DNA of 64,000 nucleotides from Oryzisolibacter sp. LB2S (lineage in GTDB: Bacteria; Pseudomonadota; Gammaproteobacteria; Burkholderiales; Burkholderiaceae_C): positions 3,004,494-3,068,493 of the forward strand of contig NZ_CP160388.1 in NCBI RefSeq assembly GCF_040732315.1, in the 5' to 3' direction. The notes beneath the pieces were generated by a model, which saw only the letters and a program-made list of their open reading frames with translations, searched no databases and was not told the DNA's origin. The translations under genes were made by a program, and so were the position numbers. Of the stretch, positions 45,966 through 55,899 are shown piece after piece (position 1 is the stretch's first letter; the number at the start of each line of letters is the position of its first letter).

Positions 45966-46883
45966 TCATTCCTCCGAAAAGAAATCCGAGTCGATGCGCT
46001 TGAGTTGGTACGTGGCCGCTACTGAAACGCCCAGGTCGTGCTCGATCATCAAATCGGCCAGGCGCTCACCGTCGATCAATACCACCTTGTAATTACTGCT
46101 GGCGGCGTAATCCTTGGCCTCCTGCGTATAGCGGGAGGTGGTGATGAACACGCCTTTGCTGGCCCGTTGACCAGCCAATGCACCGACGAACTGCTGAATG
46201 TCGGGCCGCCCGACCACGTTGCTCCAGCGCTTGGCCTGCAGGTAAATCGCATCGAGCCCCAGGCGGTCTTCGTTGATGACGCCGTCAATCCCGCCATCAC
46301 CGCTGCGGCCCACGGCACGGCCGGCTTCCTCGCGGCTGCCGCCGTAGCCCATTTTGATCATGAGCTTGACAATCAACAACTCGAAAAATGCCGGGCTACA
46401 TTGCAAGATGATTTCCAACAGCTCCCGTGCCAGCCCGCTGCGCAGGCTCAGGTGAGCCTGTTCCATCGTCTCTTCTGGTGTCAACTCTTCACTAACTGAA
46501 ATGGTCGGCACGCTCGCAATCTCCGGGCCCACGGTCTCACCTCGCCGCGCTTGCCCATACTCCGGATACTGCTGCAAGGTTTTCATGTCCACGCGAAGTG
46601 GGTTCCTCGCCAATACATCCCTACCTCGCGCAGTAATGCAAAACACACCTCGACGCGGCGACTCAAGCAAACCGGCCATTGTCATATGCGTCTTTGCCCA
46701 CGCAAGGCGGTTGTAGAACAAGGTGGTACGGCTGCTGCTGGGCAGCAACTCTTCCCGATCCTGTGGTGTGAGTTGGAACTCGTCAGCAATCACTCCAACT
46801 GCATCCTTAAATGCGTGCTCCAGTCCATCGCCAGCCAAGCGCAGCAGAGGCAGCATCAGCGACTGAAAATCCGGTACGGCCAT
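45966..46883 (-). CDS. mrr: Mrr-like type IV restriction endonuclease
   Basis: 305 residues. An N-terminal winged-helix Mrr_N domain (about residues 5-95: DFQSLMLPLLRLAGDG, FYNRLAWAKTHMTMAGLLES) is followed by a PD-(D/E)XK catalytic domain from about residue 160: FELLIVKLMIKMGYGG, RSGDGGIDGVINEDRLGLDA, IYLQAKRW and FVGALAGQRASKGVFITTSR. Mrr enzymes cut modified DNA. The gene is visibly richer in A/T than aspS and nudB, with GAGGG before the ATG. It starts about 20 bp after the aspS terminator, and no promoter is evident there. Likely horizontally acquired. Confidence 0.92.
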   Translation of the reverse strand: MAVPDFQSLMLPLLRLAGDGLEHAFKDAVGVIADEFQLTPQDREELLPSSSRTTLFYNRLAWAKTHMTMAGLLESPRRGVFCITARGRDVLARNPLRVDMKTLQQYPEYGQARRGETVGPEIASVPTISVSEELTPEETMEQAHLSLRSGLARELLEIILQCSPAFFELLIVKLMIKMGYGGSREEAGRAVGRSGDGGIDGVINEDRLGLDAIYLQAKRWSNVVGRPDIQQFVGALAGQRASKGVFITTSRYTQEAKDYAASSNYKVVLIDGERLADLMIEHDLGVSVAATYQLKRIDSDFFSEE

Positions 46884-46899
46884 TTATCCCTCACAAAAA

Positions 46900-46925
46900 C
46901 AAAAAGGGCGCCATGCGGCGCCCTT
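46900..46925 (-). terminator. Rho-independent terminator of aspS
   Basis: AAGGGCGCC-GCAT-GGCGCCCTT (reverse strand, read as hairpin) is a perfect 9-bp stem and is followed by TTTTTGTTTTTGTG. It lies between aspS and the Mrr gene. Confidence 0.85.
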
Positions 46926-46947
46926 CGATTGTGCGTGAAGACTGCCC

Positions 46948-48744
46948 TCAGGCCGCCGCCACGGGATTGCGCAGGCGAATGTGCAGCTCGCGCAGCTGCT
47001 TCTCGTCGACCGGGCTGGGTGCCTGGGTGAGCAGGTCCTGCGCGCGCTGGGTCTTGGGGAAGGCGATCACGTCGCGGATGGACTCGGCGCCGGTCATCAG
47101 GGTGATGAGGCGATCCAGGCCAAAGGCCAGGCCGCCGTGCGGGGGCGCGCCGTACTGCAGCGCGTCGAGCAGGTAGCCGAACTTGGCGCGCTGGTCCTCG
47201 GGACCGATGTTGAGCGCGGCGAACACCTTGGCCTGCACGTCGGCACGGTGGATACGCACGGAGCCGCCGCCCAGTTCCCAGCCGTTGAGCACCATGTCAT
47301 AGGCCTTGGCCAGGCACTTGCCGGGGTCGGTGTCCATGAGGTCCTCGTGGCCGTCCTTCGGTGACGTGAACGGGTGGTGCACGGCCACCCAGCGGTTGTC
47401 TTCCTCGTCGTGCTCGAACATGGGGAAGTCCACCACCCACAGCGGGGCCCAGCGGTCCTCGAACAGGCCGCCCTGCTTGCCGAACTCGCTGTGACCGATC
47501 TTCAGGCGCAGCGCGCCAATGCTGTCGTTGACGATCTTGGTCTTGTCGGCGCCGAAGAACAGGATGTCGCCGTCCTGCGCACCGGTGCGCTTGAGAATTT
47601 CAGCGATGGCGGCATCGTGGATGTTCTTCACGATGGGCGACTGCAGGCCGTCGCGGCCCTTGGCCACTTCATTGACCTTGATCCAGGCCAGGCCCTTGGC
47701 GCCGTAGATCTTGACGAACTCGGTGTACTGGTCGATCTCGCCACGGCTGATGGCTGCGCCACCGGGCACGCGCAGGGCGACCACGCGGCCGCCAGGGGTG
47801 GTGGCGGGGCCGGAAAAGACCTTGAAGTCCACGTCGGCCATGACGTCGGTCAGCTCGGTGAACTCGAGCTTGACGCGCAGGTCGGGCTTGTCCGAGCCGA
47901 AGCGGCGCGCGGCCTCGGCATAGGTCATGGTCGGGAACTCGCCCAGATCCACGCCCAGCTGCTGCTGGAATACCTCCTTGATCATGCGCTGGAAGATGTC
48001 GCGGATTTCCTCCTCGTTCAGGAACGAGGTTTCGCAGTCGATCTGCGTGAACTCGGGCTGGCGGTCGGCGCGCAGGTCCTCGTCACGGAAGCACTTGGTG
48101 ATCTGGTAGTAACGGTCGTAGCCGGCCACCATCAGCATCTGCTTGTAGAGCTGGGGCGATTGCGGCAGCGCGAAGAACTGGCCGTCGTGCACGCGGCTGG
48201 GCACCAGATAGTCGCGCGCGCCCTCGGGCGTGCTCTTGCCGAGCATGGGGGTTTCGATGTCGATGAAGCCTTCCTTGTCGAGGAAGTTGCGCACCTGGAT
48301 CGCCGTTTTGTAGCGCAGCATCAGGTTGCGCTGCATGGCCGGGCGGCGCAGGTCCATCACGCGGTGCGTCAGGCGCGTGGTCTCCGACAGGTTGTCGTCG
48401 TCCATCTGGAACGGCGGCGTCACCGAGGCGTTGAGCACGTTCAGCTCATGGCACAGCACTTCGATCTGGCCGCTCTTGAGCTTGTCGTTGGTGGTGCCGG
48501 CGGGACGCGCGCGCACCAGGCCCTTGACCTGGATGCAGAACTCGTTGCGGATGTCCTCGGCCACCTTGAACATCTCGGGGCGGTCGGGGTCGCAGACCAC
48601 CTGCACATAGCCTTCGCGGTCGCGCAGGTCGATGAAGATCACGCCCCCATGGTCGCGGCGGCGGTTCACCCAGCCGCACAGGGTAACGGTTTGGCCCATC
48701 AGGGCTTCGGTCACAAGACCGCAGTATTCGGAGCGCATGGCCAT
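46948..48744 (-). CDS. aspS: Aspartyl-tRNA synthetase
   Basis: 598 residues, the long bacterial form. The N-terminal OB fold has [20 protein letters not shown], the class II motif 2 is [20 protein letters not shown], followed by [10 protein letters not shown]; the bacterial GAD insertion is in the middle; motif 3 is [20 protein letters not shown]. It charges tRNA-Asp (a non-discriminating role on tRNA-Asn is possible but cannot be judged here). A strong terminator follows. Confidence 0.97.
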   Translation of the reverse strand: MAMRSEYCGLVTEALMGQTVTLCGWVNRRRDHGGVIFIDLRDREGYVQVVCDPDRPEMFKVAEDIRNEFCIQVKGLVRARPAGTTNDKLKSGQIEVLCHELNVLNASVTPPFQMDDDNLSETTRLTHRVMDLRRPAMQRNLMLRYKTAIQVRNFLDKEGFIDIETPMLGKSTPEGARDYLVPSRVHDGQFFALPQSPQLYKQMLMVAGYDRYYQITKCFRDEDLRADRQPEFTQIDCETSFLNEEEIRDIFQRMIKEVFQQQLGVDLGEFPTMTYAEAARRFGSDKPDLRVKLEFTELTDVMADVDFKVFSGPATTPGGRVVALRVPGGAAISRGEIDQYTEFVKIYGAKGLAWIKVNEVAKGRDGLQSPIVKNIHDAAIAEILKRTGAQDGDILFFGADKTKIVNDSIGALRLKIGHSEFGKQGGLFEDRWAPLWVVDFPMFEHDEEDNRWVAVHHPFTSPKDGHEDLMDTDPGKCLAKAYDMVLNGWELGGGSVRIHRADVQAKVFAALNIGPEDQRAKFGYLLDALQYGAPPHGGLAFGLDRLITLMTGAESIRDVIAFPKTQRAQDLLTQAPSPVDEKQLRELHIRLRNPVAAA

Positions 48745-48791
48745 GTCGGGTTCTTCCTGCGCCCGCAGTGGGCGCTGTCGTTCGGTGAGGT

Positions 48792-49418
48792 TTATCGGTC
48801 GGTCGCTTCCGCTGGGACCAGGGACGGCGGCGCCACCACACCCATGGAAACGATGTACTTGAGCGCAGCGTCCACGCTCATTTCGAGTTCAACACAGTCG
48901 CTCTTGCGCACGATGACGAAATAGCCGCTCGTGGGGTTGGGCGTGGTGGGCACATAGACGCTGACGAATTCGTCGCGCAGATAGCCCGCGACCTCGCCCG
49001 TGGGCGTGCCGGTGACGAAGGCCACGGTCCACACGCCCTCGCGCGGCCATTGAACCAGCACCGCGGTGCGAAAGGCGTTGCCGCTCTCGGAAAACAGCGT
49101 GTCCGACACCTGCTTGACGCTCGAATAGATGGAGCGCACCACAGGTATGCGCGTGACCAGCCCATCGCCCCAGGCCACCATCTTGCGGCCCGCGAAGTTG
49201 CTGGCAAAGGCGCCGATGATGAGCAGTATGGCGAGCGTGAGCAGCACGCCGAAGCCCGGGATGTGAAAGCCCAGCAGCTTGTCCGGATGCCAGGCGCCAG
49301 GCAGGATGGTGAGCGTCTGATCCAGCGTGCTGACGATCCAGCTCAGCACCCAGGCGGTGATGACGCCGGGCACGACGACCAGCAGACCCGTGAAAAGCCA
49401 TTTGCGCAGAGCGGCCAT
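48792..49418 (-). CDS. DUF502 family membrane protein
   Basis: 208 residues with two N-terminal membrane segments ([20 protein letters not shown], and [20 protein letters not shown]). The conserved DUF502 loop follows: [20 protein letters not shown] and [18 protein letters not shown], then [19 protein letters not shown]. The family has no agreed function in bacteria. It is sandwiched 14 bp after the FmdB-type gene and 48 bp before aspS, an order that is constant in related genomes to my knowledge. Confidence 0.9.
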   Translation of the reverse strand: MAALRKWLFTGLLVVVPGVITAWVLSWIVSTLDQTLTILPGAWHPDKLLGFHIPGFGVLLTLAILLIIGAFASNFAGRKMVAWGDGLVTRIPVVRSIYSSVKQVSDTLFSESGNAFRTAVLVQWPREGVWTVAFVTGTPTGEVAGYLRDEFVSVYVPTTPNPTSGYFVIVRKSDCVELEMSVDAALKYIVSMGVVAPPSLVPAEATDR

Positions 49419-49432
49419 GAGCGTGGTTGACT

Positions 49433-49726
49433 TTATGCGTCAGAACTGGCTGGAGCGCTTGCGGGAGAAGCGCTTGCAGCTTCAGATTTAGGAGCATCCT
49501 GGGTCGCCGGGGCGGCGGCCGCGCTGCCAGCCGAGCCGCCCGAGCCCCCACGGAAATCGGTCACATACCACCCCGATCCCTTGAGCTGGAAACCCGCGGC
49601 CGTGACCTGCTTGGCAAACGTCTCGGCGCCGCATGCGGGGCAGCGGGTCAAGGGTGCATCGGAGATTTTTTGCAGCACGTCCTTGGCATGGCCACAGGTG
49701 CCGCAACGGTAGGCGTAAATAGGCAT
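49433..49726 (-). CDS. FmdB-family small zinc-ribbon protein
   Basis: 97 residues. The N-terminal ~45 residues form the zinc ribbon, MPIYAYRCGTCG...LTRCPACGAE with CxxC pairs, followed by FQLKGSGWYVTDF, typical of the FmdB group of putative regulators. The second half is low-complexity Ala/Ser/Gly/Pro (SGGSAGSAAAAPATQDAPKS). No DNA-binding role has been shown for the group generally. It is the first gene of the fmdB-DUF502-aspS set. Confidence 0.9.
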   Translation of the reverse strand: MPIYAYRCGTCGHAKDVLQKISDAPLTRCPACGAETFAKQVTAAGFQLKGSGWYVTDFRGGSGGSAGSAAAAPATQDAPKSEAASASPASAPASSDA

Positions 49727-49801
49727 TGCGAAGAAATGCGAAAAATGTGCAAAGCCGTCGATTATAAGTATCGGGCTCTGTGGTGCAGGGGCGCTGCGCG
49801 C

Positions 49802-51253
49802 TTACTCGACTCCCACCACCCGGTGATGGGGTGCGCGCGTGTTGCGCACCATCTGCGGCGCCAGCGAGCCCGCGACCATGCCGAAGGCGGCCGACAGCAG
49901 GCCGGCGAGCTGCTGCGGGAAGGCCTCGTGCAGCGCCGGCGTGAGCATGAACACCAGCCACACGCCAATGCCCAGCACCACGGCGCAGATCGCGCCCTGG
50001 GTGTTGGCGCGCTTCCAGTACAGGCCGAACACCAGGGGCACGAAGGCGCCGACCAGCGGCACCTGGTAGGCGCTCGAGACCAGCTCGTAGATGGGCGTGC
50101 CTTCCATCACTATCGAATACAGCAGCACCCCGGCCGCAAACACCAGCACGCTGATGCGCATGGCGAGCAGCTTCTCGCGGTCGCTGATGTGCTCGGGCCG
50201 GAACTGGCGCCAGATGTTCTCGGTGAACGTGACGCTGGGCGCGAGCAGCGTGGCCGAGGCACAGGACTTGATGGCCGACAGCAGCGCGCCGAAGAACAGC
50301 ACCTGCATCACCAGCGGCATGCGCTCCATGACCAGGGTGGGCAGCACCTTCTGCGGGTCCTCCGCCAGCAGGTCAGCCGCCTGCTCGGGCATGATGATGA
50401 GCGCGCTGGCCACGAGGAACATGGGCACGAAGGCAAACAGGATGTAGGCCGTGCCGCCGATGACCGTGCCATGCGTGGCCGCCCGCTCGGTCTTGGCCGA
50501 CATGACGCGCTGGAACACGTCCTGCTGCGGGATGGAGCCCAGCATCATGGTGATGGCCGCGCCAAAGAAGAACAGCATCTCGTGCCAGGTGGGTGCCGGC
50601 CAGAAACGCAGCATGTCGCGGCTGGTGATGAGCTCGACCACCTTGCCCGCGCCGCCGGCCATGTCGGCCGCGAACCAGGACAGGATCACCAGTCCCAGCA
50701 CCAGGATGAGCATCTGGATGAAGTCCGTGACCGCCACCGACCACATGCCGCCCCACAGCGTGTAGACCAGGATGGACAGCACGCCTATGGTCATGCCCCA
50801 GGGAATGCTGATCGCACCGCCCGAAAGCAGGTTGAACACCAGGCCCAGCGCCGTGACCTGGGCCGACACCCAGCCCAGGTAGCTCAGCATGATGATCAGC
50901 GAGCAGATGATCTCCACCGCACGCCCGTAGCGCTCGCGGTAGTAGTCGCTGATGGTCAAGAGCGTCATGCGGTAGAGCTTGGCCGCAAAGAACAGACCCA
51001 CGAGGATCAGGCACATGCCGGCGCCGAACGGGTCCTCGACCACCGCGTGCAGCCCGCCCTCGATGAACTTGGCCGGCACGCCGAGCACGATCTCCGAGCC
51101 GAACCAGGTCGCGAACGTGGTGGTGATGATCATGTACATGGGCAGGCTGCGCCCTGCGATCGCGAAGTCCGCCGTGTTCTTCACGCGCTGGGCGGCCCAC
51201 AGGCCTATCCCGATGGTGACGAACAGATAGGCAATCACCATGAAGAGCAACAC
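49802..51253 (-). CDS. Sodium:solute symporter (SSS family)
   Basis: 483 residues and about 13 membrane segments. Typical stretches are KNTADFAIAGRSLPMYMIIT, TTFATWFGSEIVLGVPAKFI, TISDYYRERYGRAVEIICS, GGMWSVAVTDFIQMLILVLG, and GSIPQQDVFQRVMSAKTERA. The start is GTG 51253, with AGGAG 7 bp before it; an internal ATG four codons later is the alternative. The solute (sugar, proline, pantothenate, organic acid) cannot be told from the sequence. It lies between ubiB and the fmdB gene. Confidence 0.93.
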   Translation of the reverse strand: MLLFMVIAYLFVTIGIGLWAAQRVKNTADFAIAGRSLPMYMIITTTFATWFGSEIVLGVPAKFIEGGLHAVVEDPFGAGMCLILVGLFFAAKLYRMTLLTISDYYRERYGRAVEIICSLIIMLSYLGWVSAQVTALGLVFNLLSGGAISIPWGMTIGVLSILVYTLWGGMWSVAVTDFIQMLILVLGLVILSWFAADMAGGAGKVVELITSRDMLRFWPAPTWHEMLFFFGAAITMMLGSIPQQDVFQRVMSAKTERAATHGTVIGGTAYILFAFVPMFLVASALIIMPEQAADLLAEDPQKVLPTLVMERMPLVMQVLFFGALLSAIKSCASATLLAPSVTFTENIWRQFRPEHISDREKLLAMRISVLVFAAGVLLYSIVMEGTPIYELVSSAYQVPLVGAFVPLVFGLYWKRANTQGAICAVVLGIGVWLVFMLTPALHEAFPQQLAGLLSAAFGMVAGSLAPQMVRNTRAPHHRVVGVE

Positions 51254-51287
51254 CTGGCAACTCCTGTGTACAAAGAGGGGTAGTGGA

Positions 51288-52853
51288 TCAATAGAGGTGC
51301 ACGCGCACGATCACCTGCATGGCCAGCAGGCCCAGCACAAAGCCCAGGCCACCATAGAGGATGGCCTGCAGCAGGCGGTTGGTGCGCTTCTGGGTGGCGA
51401 TGAGCTCCTGCAGCTCCGTGTGATGCGGCTGCGCGCCCCGGCGCAGGTAGTCGTACATCAGCCGCGGCAGGTCGGGCAGCACCTTGGCGTAGTGCGGCGC
51501 CTGGTCGCGCAGCTCGCGCCACAGGCGCTGCGGCCCCATCTGCTCGAGCATCCATTTCTCGAGGAAGGGCTTGGCCGTGCTCCACAGGTCCAGATCGGGG
51601 TCAAGCTGGCGCCCCAGGCCCTCGATGTTGAGCAGCGTCTTCTGCAGCAGCACCAGCTGGGGCTGGATCTCGACGTGAAAGCGCCGCGAGGTCTGAAACA
51701 GCCGCATGAGCACCATGCCCAGCGAGATTTCCTTGAGCGGGCGGTCAAAGTAAGGCTCGCACACCGCGCGTATGGCCGATTCGAGCTCGTTGACGCGCGT
51801 CGTCGCGGGCACCCAGCCGCTCTCGATGTGCAGCTCGGCCACGCGCTTGTAGTCGCGCCGGAAGAAGGCCGTGAAGTTCTGCGCCAGGTATTCCTTGTCG
51901 TACTCGGTGAGCGTGCCCACGATGCCGAAATCGAGCGAGATGTAGCGCCCGAAGGTGGCCGCGTCCAGGCTCACCTGGATGTTGCCGGGGTGCATGTCGG
52001 CGTGAAAAAAGCCGTCGCGAAACACCTGCGTGAAGAAGATGGTCACGCCGTCGCGCGCGAGCTTGGGAATGTCCACCCCGGCCGCGCGCAGGCGGTCGAC
52101 CTGGCTGATGGGCACGCCCTTCATGCGCTCCATGACCATGACGTCGGTGCGGCAGAAGTCCCAGAACACCTCGGGGATGAGCACCAGGTCCAGGCCCTCC
52201 ATGTTGCGGCGCAGCTGGGCGGCGTTGGAGGCCTCGCGCATCAGGTCGAGCTCGTCGTGCAGATACATGTCGAACTCGGCCACCACCTCGCGCGGCTTGA
52301 GGCGCCGGCCGTCGGCCGAGAGCTTTTCCACCCAGCCGGCCATCATGCGCATGAGGGCCAGGTCCTTCTCGATCACGGGCAGCATGCCCGGGCGCAGCAC
52401 CTTGACGGCCACCTCGCGCTCGCGGCCATCACGGTCGCGGATGACCGCAAAGTGCACCTGGGCGATGGAGGCGCTGGCCACGGGCTCGCGCTCGAAGGAG
52501 ACGAAGAGCTCGCCCAGCGGGCGGCGAAACGAGCGCTCTATGGTGTCGATGGCGATCTGCGGGTCGAACGCGGGCACGCGGTCCTGCAGCAGCGCGAGCT
52601 CGTCGGCGATGTCCGGCGGCATGAGGTCGCGCCGCGTCGAGAGCACCTGGCCGAACTTCACGAAGATCGGCCCGAGCTGCTGCAGCGCCTCGCGCAGGCG
52701 CTGGCCGCGCGGCGCATCCAGGCGCCGGCCTATGGTGATGAGGCGCGTGAACAGGCGCAGCCACGGGTGGTCGAAGTTCGACAGCACCAGCTCGTCGAGC
52801 CCATAGCGCAGCGCCACCCAGATGATGGTGGCGCCCCGGAAGAAGCGGTTCAT
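51288..52853 (-). CDS. ubiB: UbiB, atypical kinase for ubiquinone biosynthesis
   Basis: 521 residues. UbiB-family atypical kinases are needed for aerobic coenzyme Q synthesis. The KxGQ motif lies in [20 protein letters not shown], the Ala-rich loop is [12 protein letters not shown], and further blocks are [36 protein letters not shown] and [20 protein letters not shown]. The C-terminus has the membrane anchor ([20 protein letters not shown]). Its ATG overlaps the ubiJ stop. Confidence 0.96.
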   Translation of the reverse strand: MNRFFRGATIIWVALRYGLDELVLSNFDHPWLRLFTRLITIGRRLDAPRGQRLREALQQLGPIFVKFGQVLSTRRDLMPPDIADELALLQDRVPAFDPQIAIDTIERSFRRPLGELFVSFEREPVASASIAQVHFAVIRDRDGREREVAVKVLRPGMLPVIEKDLALMRMMAGWVEKLSADGRRLKPREVVAEFDMYLHDELDLMREASNAAQLRRNMEGLDLVLIPEVFWDFCRTDVMVMERMKGVPISQVDRLRAAGVDIPKLARDGVTIFFTQVFRDGFFHADMHPGNIQVSLDAATFGRYISLDFGIVGTLTEYDKEYLAQNFTAFFRRDYKRVAELHIESGWVPATTRVNELESAIRAVCEPYFDRPLKEISLGMVLMRLFQTSRRFHVEIQPQLVLLQKTLLNIEGLGRQLDPDLDLWSTAKPFLEKWMLEQMGPQRLWRELRDQAPHYAKVLPDLPRLMYDYLRRGAQPHHTELQELIATQKRTNRLLQAILYGGLGFVLGLLAMQVIVRVHLY

Positions 52854-53407
52854 AGGCGCATGTGGCTGGAGGCGTCGTCCTGGCTGCCCGCGCGCGCGCC
52901 GACAAAGCGGCGCAGGGCATCGGCGGCCCGCCCGGCCACGGAGGCGATGGCGCGCGCGGGCGCATCGCCGACGAGGCGCGCCAGGTCTTCCTCGACATCC
53001 CAGCGCACATGATCCACCAGCCAGTTGATCTCGCCGGCCAGCTGCACGTCGCCCTCGATGCGGATGGTGGGCTTGTCGCCGCGCAGCGCGCCACGCGCAA
53101 GGGTCAGGGGCGAGGTTTCCGTGATCTCCAGTCGCAGGTCTGGCACAGCGTCCTGGGGCGCCAGGTCGAGCAGGCCCGCGGGCGTGACCTGCAGCGCCAT
53201 GGTGTAGATGCGCCACTGCACCAGCGCCACCCGGCCGCGCTGGCGCACCAGGCGGTCCATGGCCTCTCTTTCCTGCATGAGCACATGATTGAGAAACAGC
53301 ACCACGCGGTGCTGCAGTTCATGGACCAGCCAGGCCGGCGCCTGCGGGCCCTGCCGCACGCGCTCCGCCAGACCGTTCAGGAAAGAAAAAGGGGACTGTG
53401 TTGCCAT
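52850..53407 (-). CDS. ubiJ: UbiJ, SCP2-domain ubiquinone biosynthesis accessory factor
   Basis: 185 residues. The N-terminus [20 protein letters not shown] is followed by an SCP2 lipid-binding type domain including [20 protein letters not shown] and [20 protein letters not shown], then [20 protein letters not shown]. UbiJ assembles with UbiK and Ubi enzymes in the soluble Ubi complex. It lies between the Tim44-like gene and ubiB, with ubiE upstream. Confidence 0.9.
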   Translation of the reverse strand: MATQSPFSFLNGLAERVRQGPQAPAWLVHELQHRVVLFLNHVLMQEREAMDRLVRQRGRVALVQWRIYTMALQVTPAGLLDLAPQDAVPDLRLEITETSPLTLARGALRGDKPTIRIEGDVQLAGEINWLVDHVRWDVEEDLARLVGDAPARAIASVAGRAADALRRFVGARAGSQDDASSHMRL

Positions 53408-53481
53408 AGTCCCCGATTATCCGATCATTCATCCGGCCAGCCGCGGCGCGGCGCCATTTCCGCGCGCGGGCGGCGTCACCT

Positions 53482-53501
53482 GGGCGCCACGCAGGGCGCC
53501 C
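53482..53501. terminator. GC hairpin between the Tim44-like gene and ubiJ
   Basis: GGGCGCC-ACGCAG-GGCGCCC forms a perfect 7-bp stem. No T run follows on the reverse strand, so it may be an mRNA processing or stabilising structure instead of a terminator. Confidence 0.35.
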
Positions 53502-53521
53502 GGCACCTCACTGCAATGCCT

Positions 53522-54508
53522 TTACTGCAGCGCCTGCAGGCCCGCAACCAGCCAGCCGCTGCTGCCGTTCTTGGGCTTGGTCATGTTCCAGACCTCGCGG
53601 AAGGGGCTGGGGCCTGCCGAGGGCTCCTCGCGGATCATGCCGGAGAACTCGACGCTGGCCATGTAGCCATCGCCCAGGTCCTCGATGCCGAGCAGCTGCG
53701 CCTCGAGGATGACGACTTCCGTGTGGTTGGGCTGCTCGCCGCCGCGCTGCGCCTCGCGCTCGCTGAGCTGGGTGCGGATCTCGCCCACCATCTCGTCCGT
53801 CATCATGGAGCGCAGCGTGGAGATGTCCGAGCGGTCCCACGCGGCCTGCAGCGTGGTGAAGTTGCGCTTGGCGGCGGACAGAAAGCCCTCGACGTCAAAG
53901 CCCTCGGGAATGCCCCAGTTCTGCGAGCCCGCGAGGGCCGAGCCGATCATGCTGCCACCCTGCTGGGGCGCGGCGGAGAACTGCTCCCACGGGCGGGCCG
54001 AGGCGTCGTTGCCGACCTTCTCGGGGTTGTACTGACGCGGCGCCTGCACATTGGTCGGTGCCGGGCCGCCCGCGCCCTGGAAGGCAAACGGCGTGCCCCC
54101 AGCGGCGGTTGCGGCCGGCTTGTTGCGCGCACGCATCACCATGCCGATGACGGCCATGACCACCATGGCCAGCAGCGCCACCAGCAGGATGTTGCCGAAG
54201 GCCTCGCCCAGCCCCAGCGAGTTGGCCAGCCAGGCCAGGCCCAGGCCCGCGGCCAGGCCGCCGAGCATGGCGCCCCAGGGCTTCTTGGGTGCGGCCTGCG
54301 CGGCATTGGGCGCCGCGGCCGGCTTGGCCGGTGCGCTGCTGGCGGCGTTCTGCGCGGGGGCGCCAGGCGCCGTGGGCGGCGTGGCCTCGCGCTGCGTGAC
54401 GTTGCTCGACTGGCGGCCCATGGACTTGCCGCCGCCCATGCGACGAGCGTCGGCATCCAGATGCACCACGGCGAGCATGGCGACAAGAATCATTGACCAC
54501 AGTTTCAT
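53522..54508 (-). CDS. Tim44-like domain membrane protein
   Basis: 328 residues. An N-terminal signal-like segment (KLWSMILVAMLAVVHLDADA) is followed by an Ala/Pro-rich linker, one or two membrane segments (LGGLAAGLGLAWLANSLGL and LLVALLAMVVMAVIGMVM), and a C-terminal Tim44-like domain (FLSAAKRNFTTLQAAWDRSD, STLRSMMTDEMVGEIRTQLS). Tim44-like bacterial proteins have no settled role. It stands between ubiE and ubiJ, implying an inner-membrane scaffold function for quinone or protein traffic (inference). Confidence 0.9.
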   Translation of the reverse strand: MKLWSMILVAMLAVVHLDADARRMGGGKSMGRQSSNVTQREATPPTAPGAPAQNAASSAPAKPAAAPNAAQAAPKKPWGAMLGGLAAGLGLAWLANSLGLGEAFGNILLVALLAMVVMAVIGMVMRARNKPAATAAGGTPFAFQGAGGPAPTNVQAPRQYNPEKVGNDASARPWEQFSAAPQQGGSMIGSALAGSQNWGIPEGFDVEGFLSAAKRNFTTLQAAWDRSDISTLRSMMTDEMVGEIRTQLSEREAQRGGEQPNHTEVVILEAQLLGIEDLGDGYMASVEFSGMIREEPSAGPSPFREVWNMTKPKNGSSGWLVAGLQALQ

Positions 54509-54552
54509 GGCATTACTCCATCGGATAGTTTTGTAAATCGACCGCGCACCAT

Positions 54553-55284
54553 TCAGCACTTGATTCCAACATGCAGGGCCACGATGCCGCCCGTCATGTT
54601 GTGATAGTCCACATGGCCAAAGCCACTTTGCTGCATAAGGGTTTTGAGCTCGTCCTGGCCCGGGTGCATGCGGATGGATTCGGCCAGGTAGCGGTAGCTC
54701 GCATCGTCCCCGGCCACCAGCTTGCCCAGGCGTGGCAGCACGCTGAAGGAATACCAGTCGTAGGCCTTCTCCAGCGGCTTGGCCACCTTGGAGAACTCCA
54801 GCACCAGCAGGCGCCCGCGGGGCTTGAGCACGCGGCACATCTCCCTGAGGGCCGCGTCCTTGTGCGTCATGTTGCGCAGGCCGAAGGCCACGCTGACCAG
54901 ATCGAAATGGTTGTCGGGAAACGGCAGCTGCTCGGCGTCGCAGACCAGCGTGGGCAGCACCACGCCCTTGTTGATGAGACGGTCGCGCCCCACGCGCAGC
55001 ATGGCCTCGTTGATGTCGGTGTGCACCACCCGGCCCGTCGCGCCGACCTTCTTGGCGAAGGCCAGCGACAGGTCGCCCGTGCCGCCGGCGATGTCCAGCA
55101 CCTGATCGCCCTCGCGCAGGTTGGCCACCATCACGGTGTAGGCCTTCCAGGCGCGGTGCAGGCCGGCCGACATCAGGTCGTTCATCAGGTCGTACTTGGG
55201 CGCCACCGAGTCGAACACGCCGCGCACGTGGCGCGCCTTGTCCTTCTCGTCAACGGTTTCAAATCCGAAATGTGTGGTGCTCAT
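54553..55284 (-). CDS. ubiE: Ubiquinone/menaquinone biosynthesis C-methyltransferase UbiE
   Basis: UbiE methylates demethylmenaquinol and the benzoquinol ring of ubiquinone using SAM. The 243-residue protein has [40 protein letters not shown], the SAM motif [36 protein letters not shown] and [20 protein letters not shown]. It ends with [12 protein letters not shown]. It heads the ubiE-Tim44-ubiJ-ubiB set in reverse direction. Confidence 0.97.
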   Translation of the reverse strand: MSTTHFGFETVDEKDKARHVRGVFDSVAPKYDLMNDLMSAGLHRAWKAYTVMVANLREGDQVLDIAGGTGDLSLAFAKKVGATGRVVHTDINEAMLRVGRDRLINKGVVLPTLVCDAEQLPFPDNHFDLVSVAFGLRNMTHKDAALREMCRVLKPRGRLLVLEFSKVAKPLEKAYDWYSFSVLPRLGKLVAGDDASYRYLAESIRMHPGQDELKTLMQQSGFGHVDYHNMTGGIVALHVGIKC

Positions 55285-55352
55285 GGGGGTGCATCCTAGA
55301 GGTGCGCGTGTACTGCGCATAGCGACAACCCCGCGCAGACGTAGGGCTTGTG

Positions 55353-55420
55353 TCGAAAAATCAAAAGTTCACACAGCGCCTGCAAGGCAAGCGCCGTCAG
55401 CTATGACGAAGATAGCATCA
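55353..55420 (-). repeat. GATAGCTGC element, copy 9 (3' end of the DUF971 gene)
   Basis: On the reverse strand it begins TGATGCTATCTTCGTCATAG, then CTGACGGCGCTTGCC, and ends with ACTTTTGATTTTTCG. The first TGA (55418-55420) is the DUF971 stop. Slightly diverged (GTCATAGCTG for TTGATAGCTG). Confidence 0.7.
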
Positions 55421-55834
55421 ATGGCCGGAGCAGCCCGATTTCTGACCCCTGGCAATCATGGGGGCATCGCGGTCGACGCCCGCCTCCTGCAGGCGATCGA
55501 GATAGCGCTGCCACAGGGCCTCCTGGTCGCGCCCGAGCGCGTAGAGATAGTCCCAGGTGTAGATGCCGCTCGCATGGCCGTCGGAGAAGCTCGGCTGTAT
55601 CGCGTAGTTGCCCACCTGGGCCAGGTCGGTGAGCGTGACCTCGCGCTTGCCGGTCTGCAGCACCTCCTGGCCCGGGCCATGGCCCATGACCTCGGCCGAG
55701 GGCGAGTAGACACGCATGAGCTCGAAGGGGATGGAAAAATGCGCGCCGTCGGAGAACACCAACTCCAGCATGCGCGACTTTTCGTGCACCGTGATGGATT
55801 GCGGCGTGGGTGCGCCAGCGGTCAGTCCTGCCAT
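55418..55834 (-). CDS. DUF971 domain protein
   Basis: 138 residues of the DUF971 (GBBH-like N-terminal) family: SITVHEKSRMLELVFSDGAH, FSIPFELMRVYSPSAEVMGH, VGNYAIQPSFSDGHASGIYT and WDYLYALGRDQEALWQRYL. Related domains occur in gamma-butyrobetaine hydroxylase and in iron-sulphur associated proteins, but no function is set for the stand-alone form. It ends KSGCSGH. It follows the HIT gene in the same direction and precedes ubiE. Confidence 0.9.
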   Translation of the reverse strand: MAGLTAGAPTPQSITVHEKSRMLELVFSDGAHFSIPFELMRVYSPSAEVMGHGPGQEVLQTGKREVTLTDLAQVGNYAIQPSFSDGHASGIYTWDYLYALGRDQEALWQRYLDRLQEAGVDRDAPMIARGQKSGCSGH

Positions 55835-55845
55835 GGTTGTGTCCT

Positions 55846-55899
55846 ATAAGCCATATCGGCCTTGAGCGCCCGCGCAGCAAGCGCGAGCAGCTATCAATT
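55846..55899 (-). repeat. GATAGCTGC element, copy 10 (3' end of the HIT gene)
   Basis: On the reverse strand it begins AATTGATAGCTGCTCGCGCT, then TGCTGCGCGGGCGCTCAAGG and CCGATAT. The TGA in AATTGA (55894-55896) is the stop codon of the HIT gene, exactly as at rph (copy 2). Confidence 0.8.
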
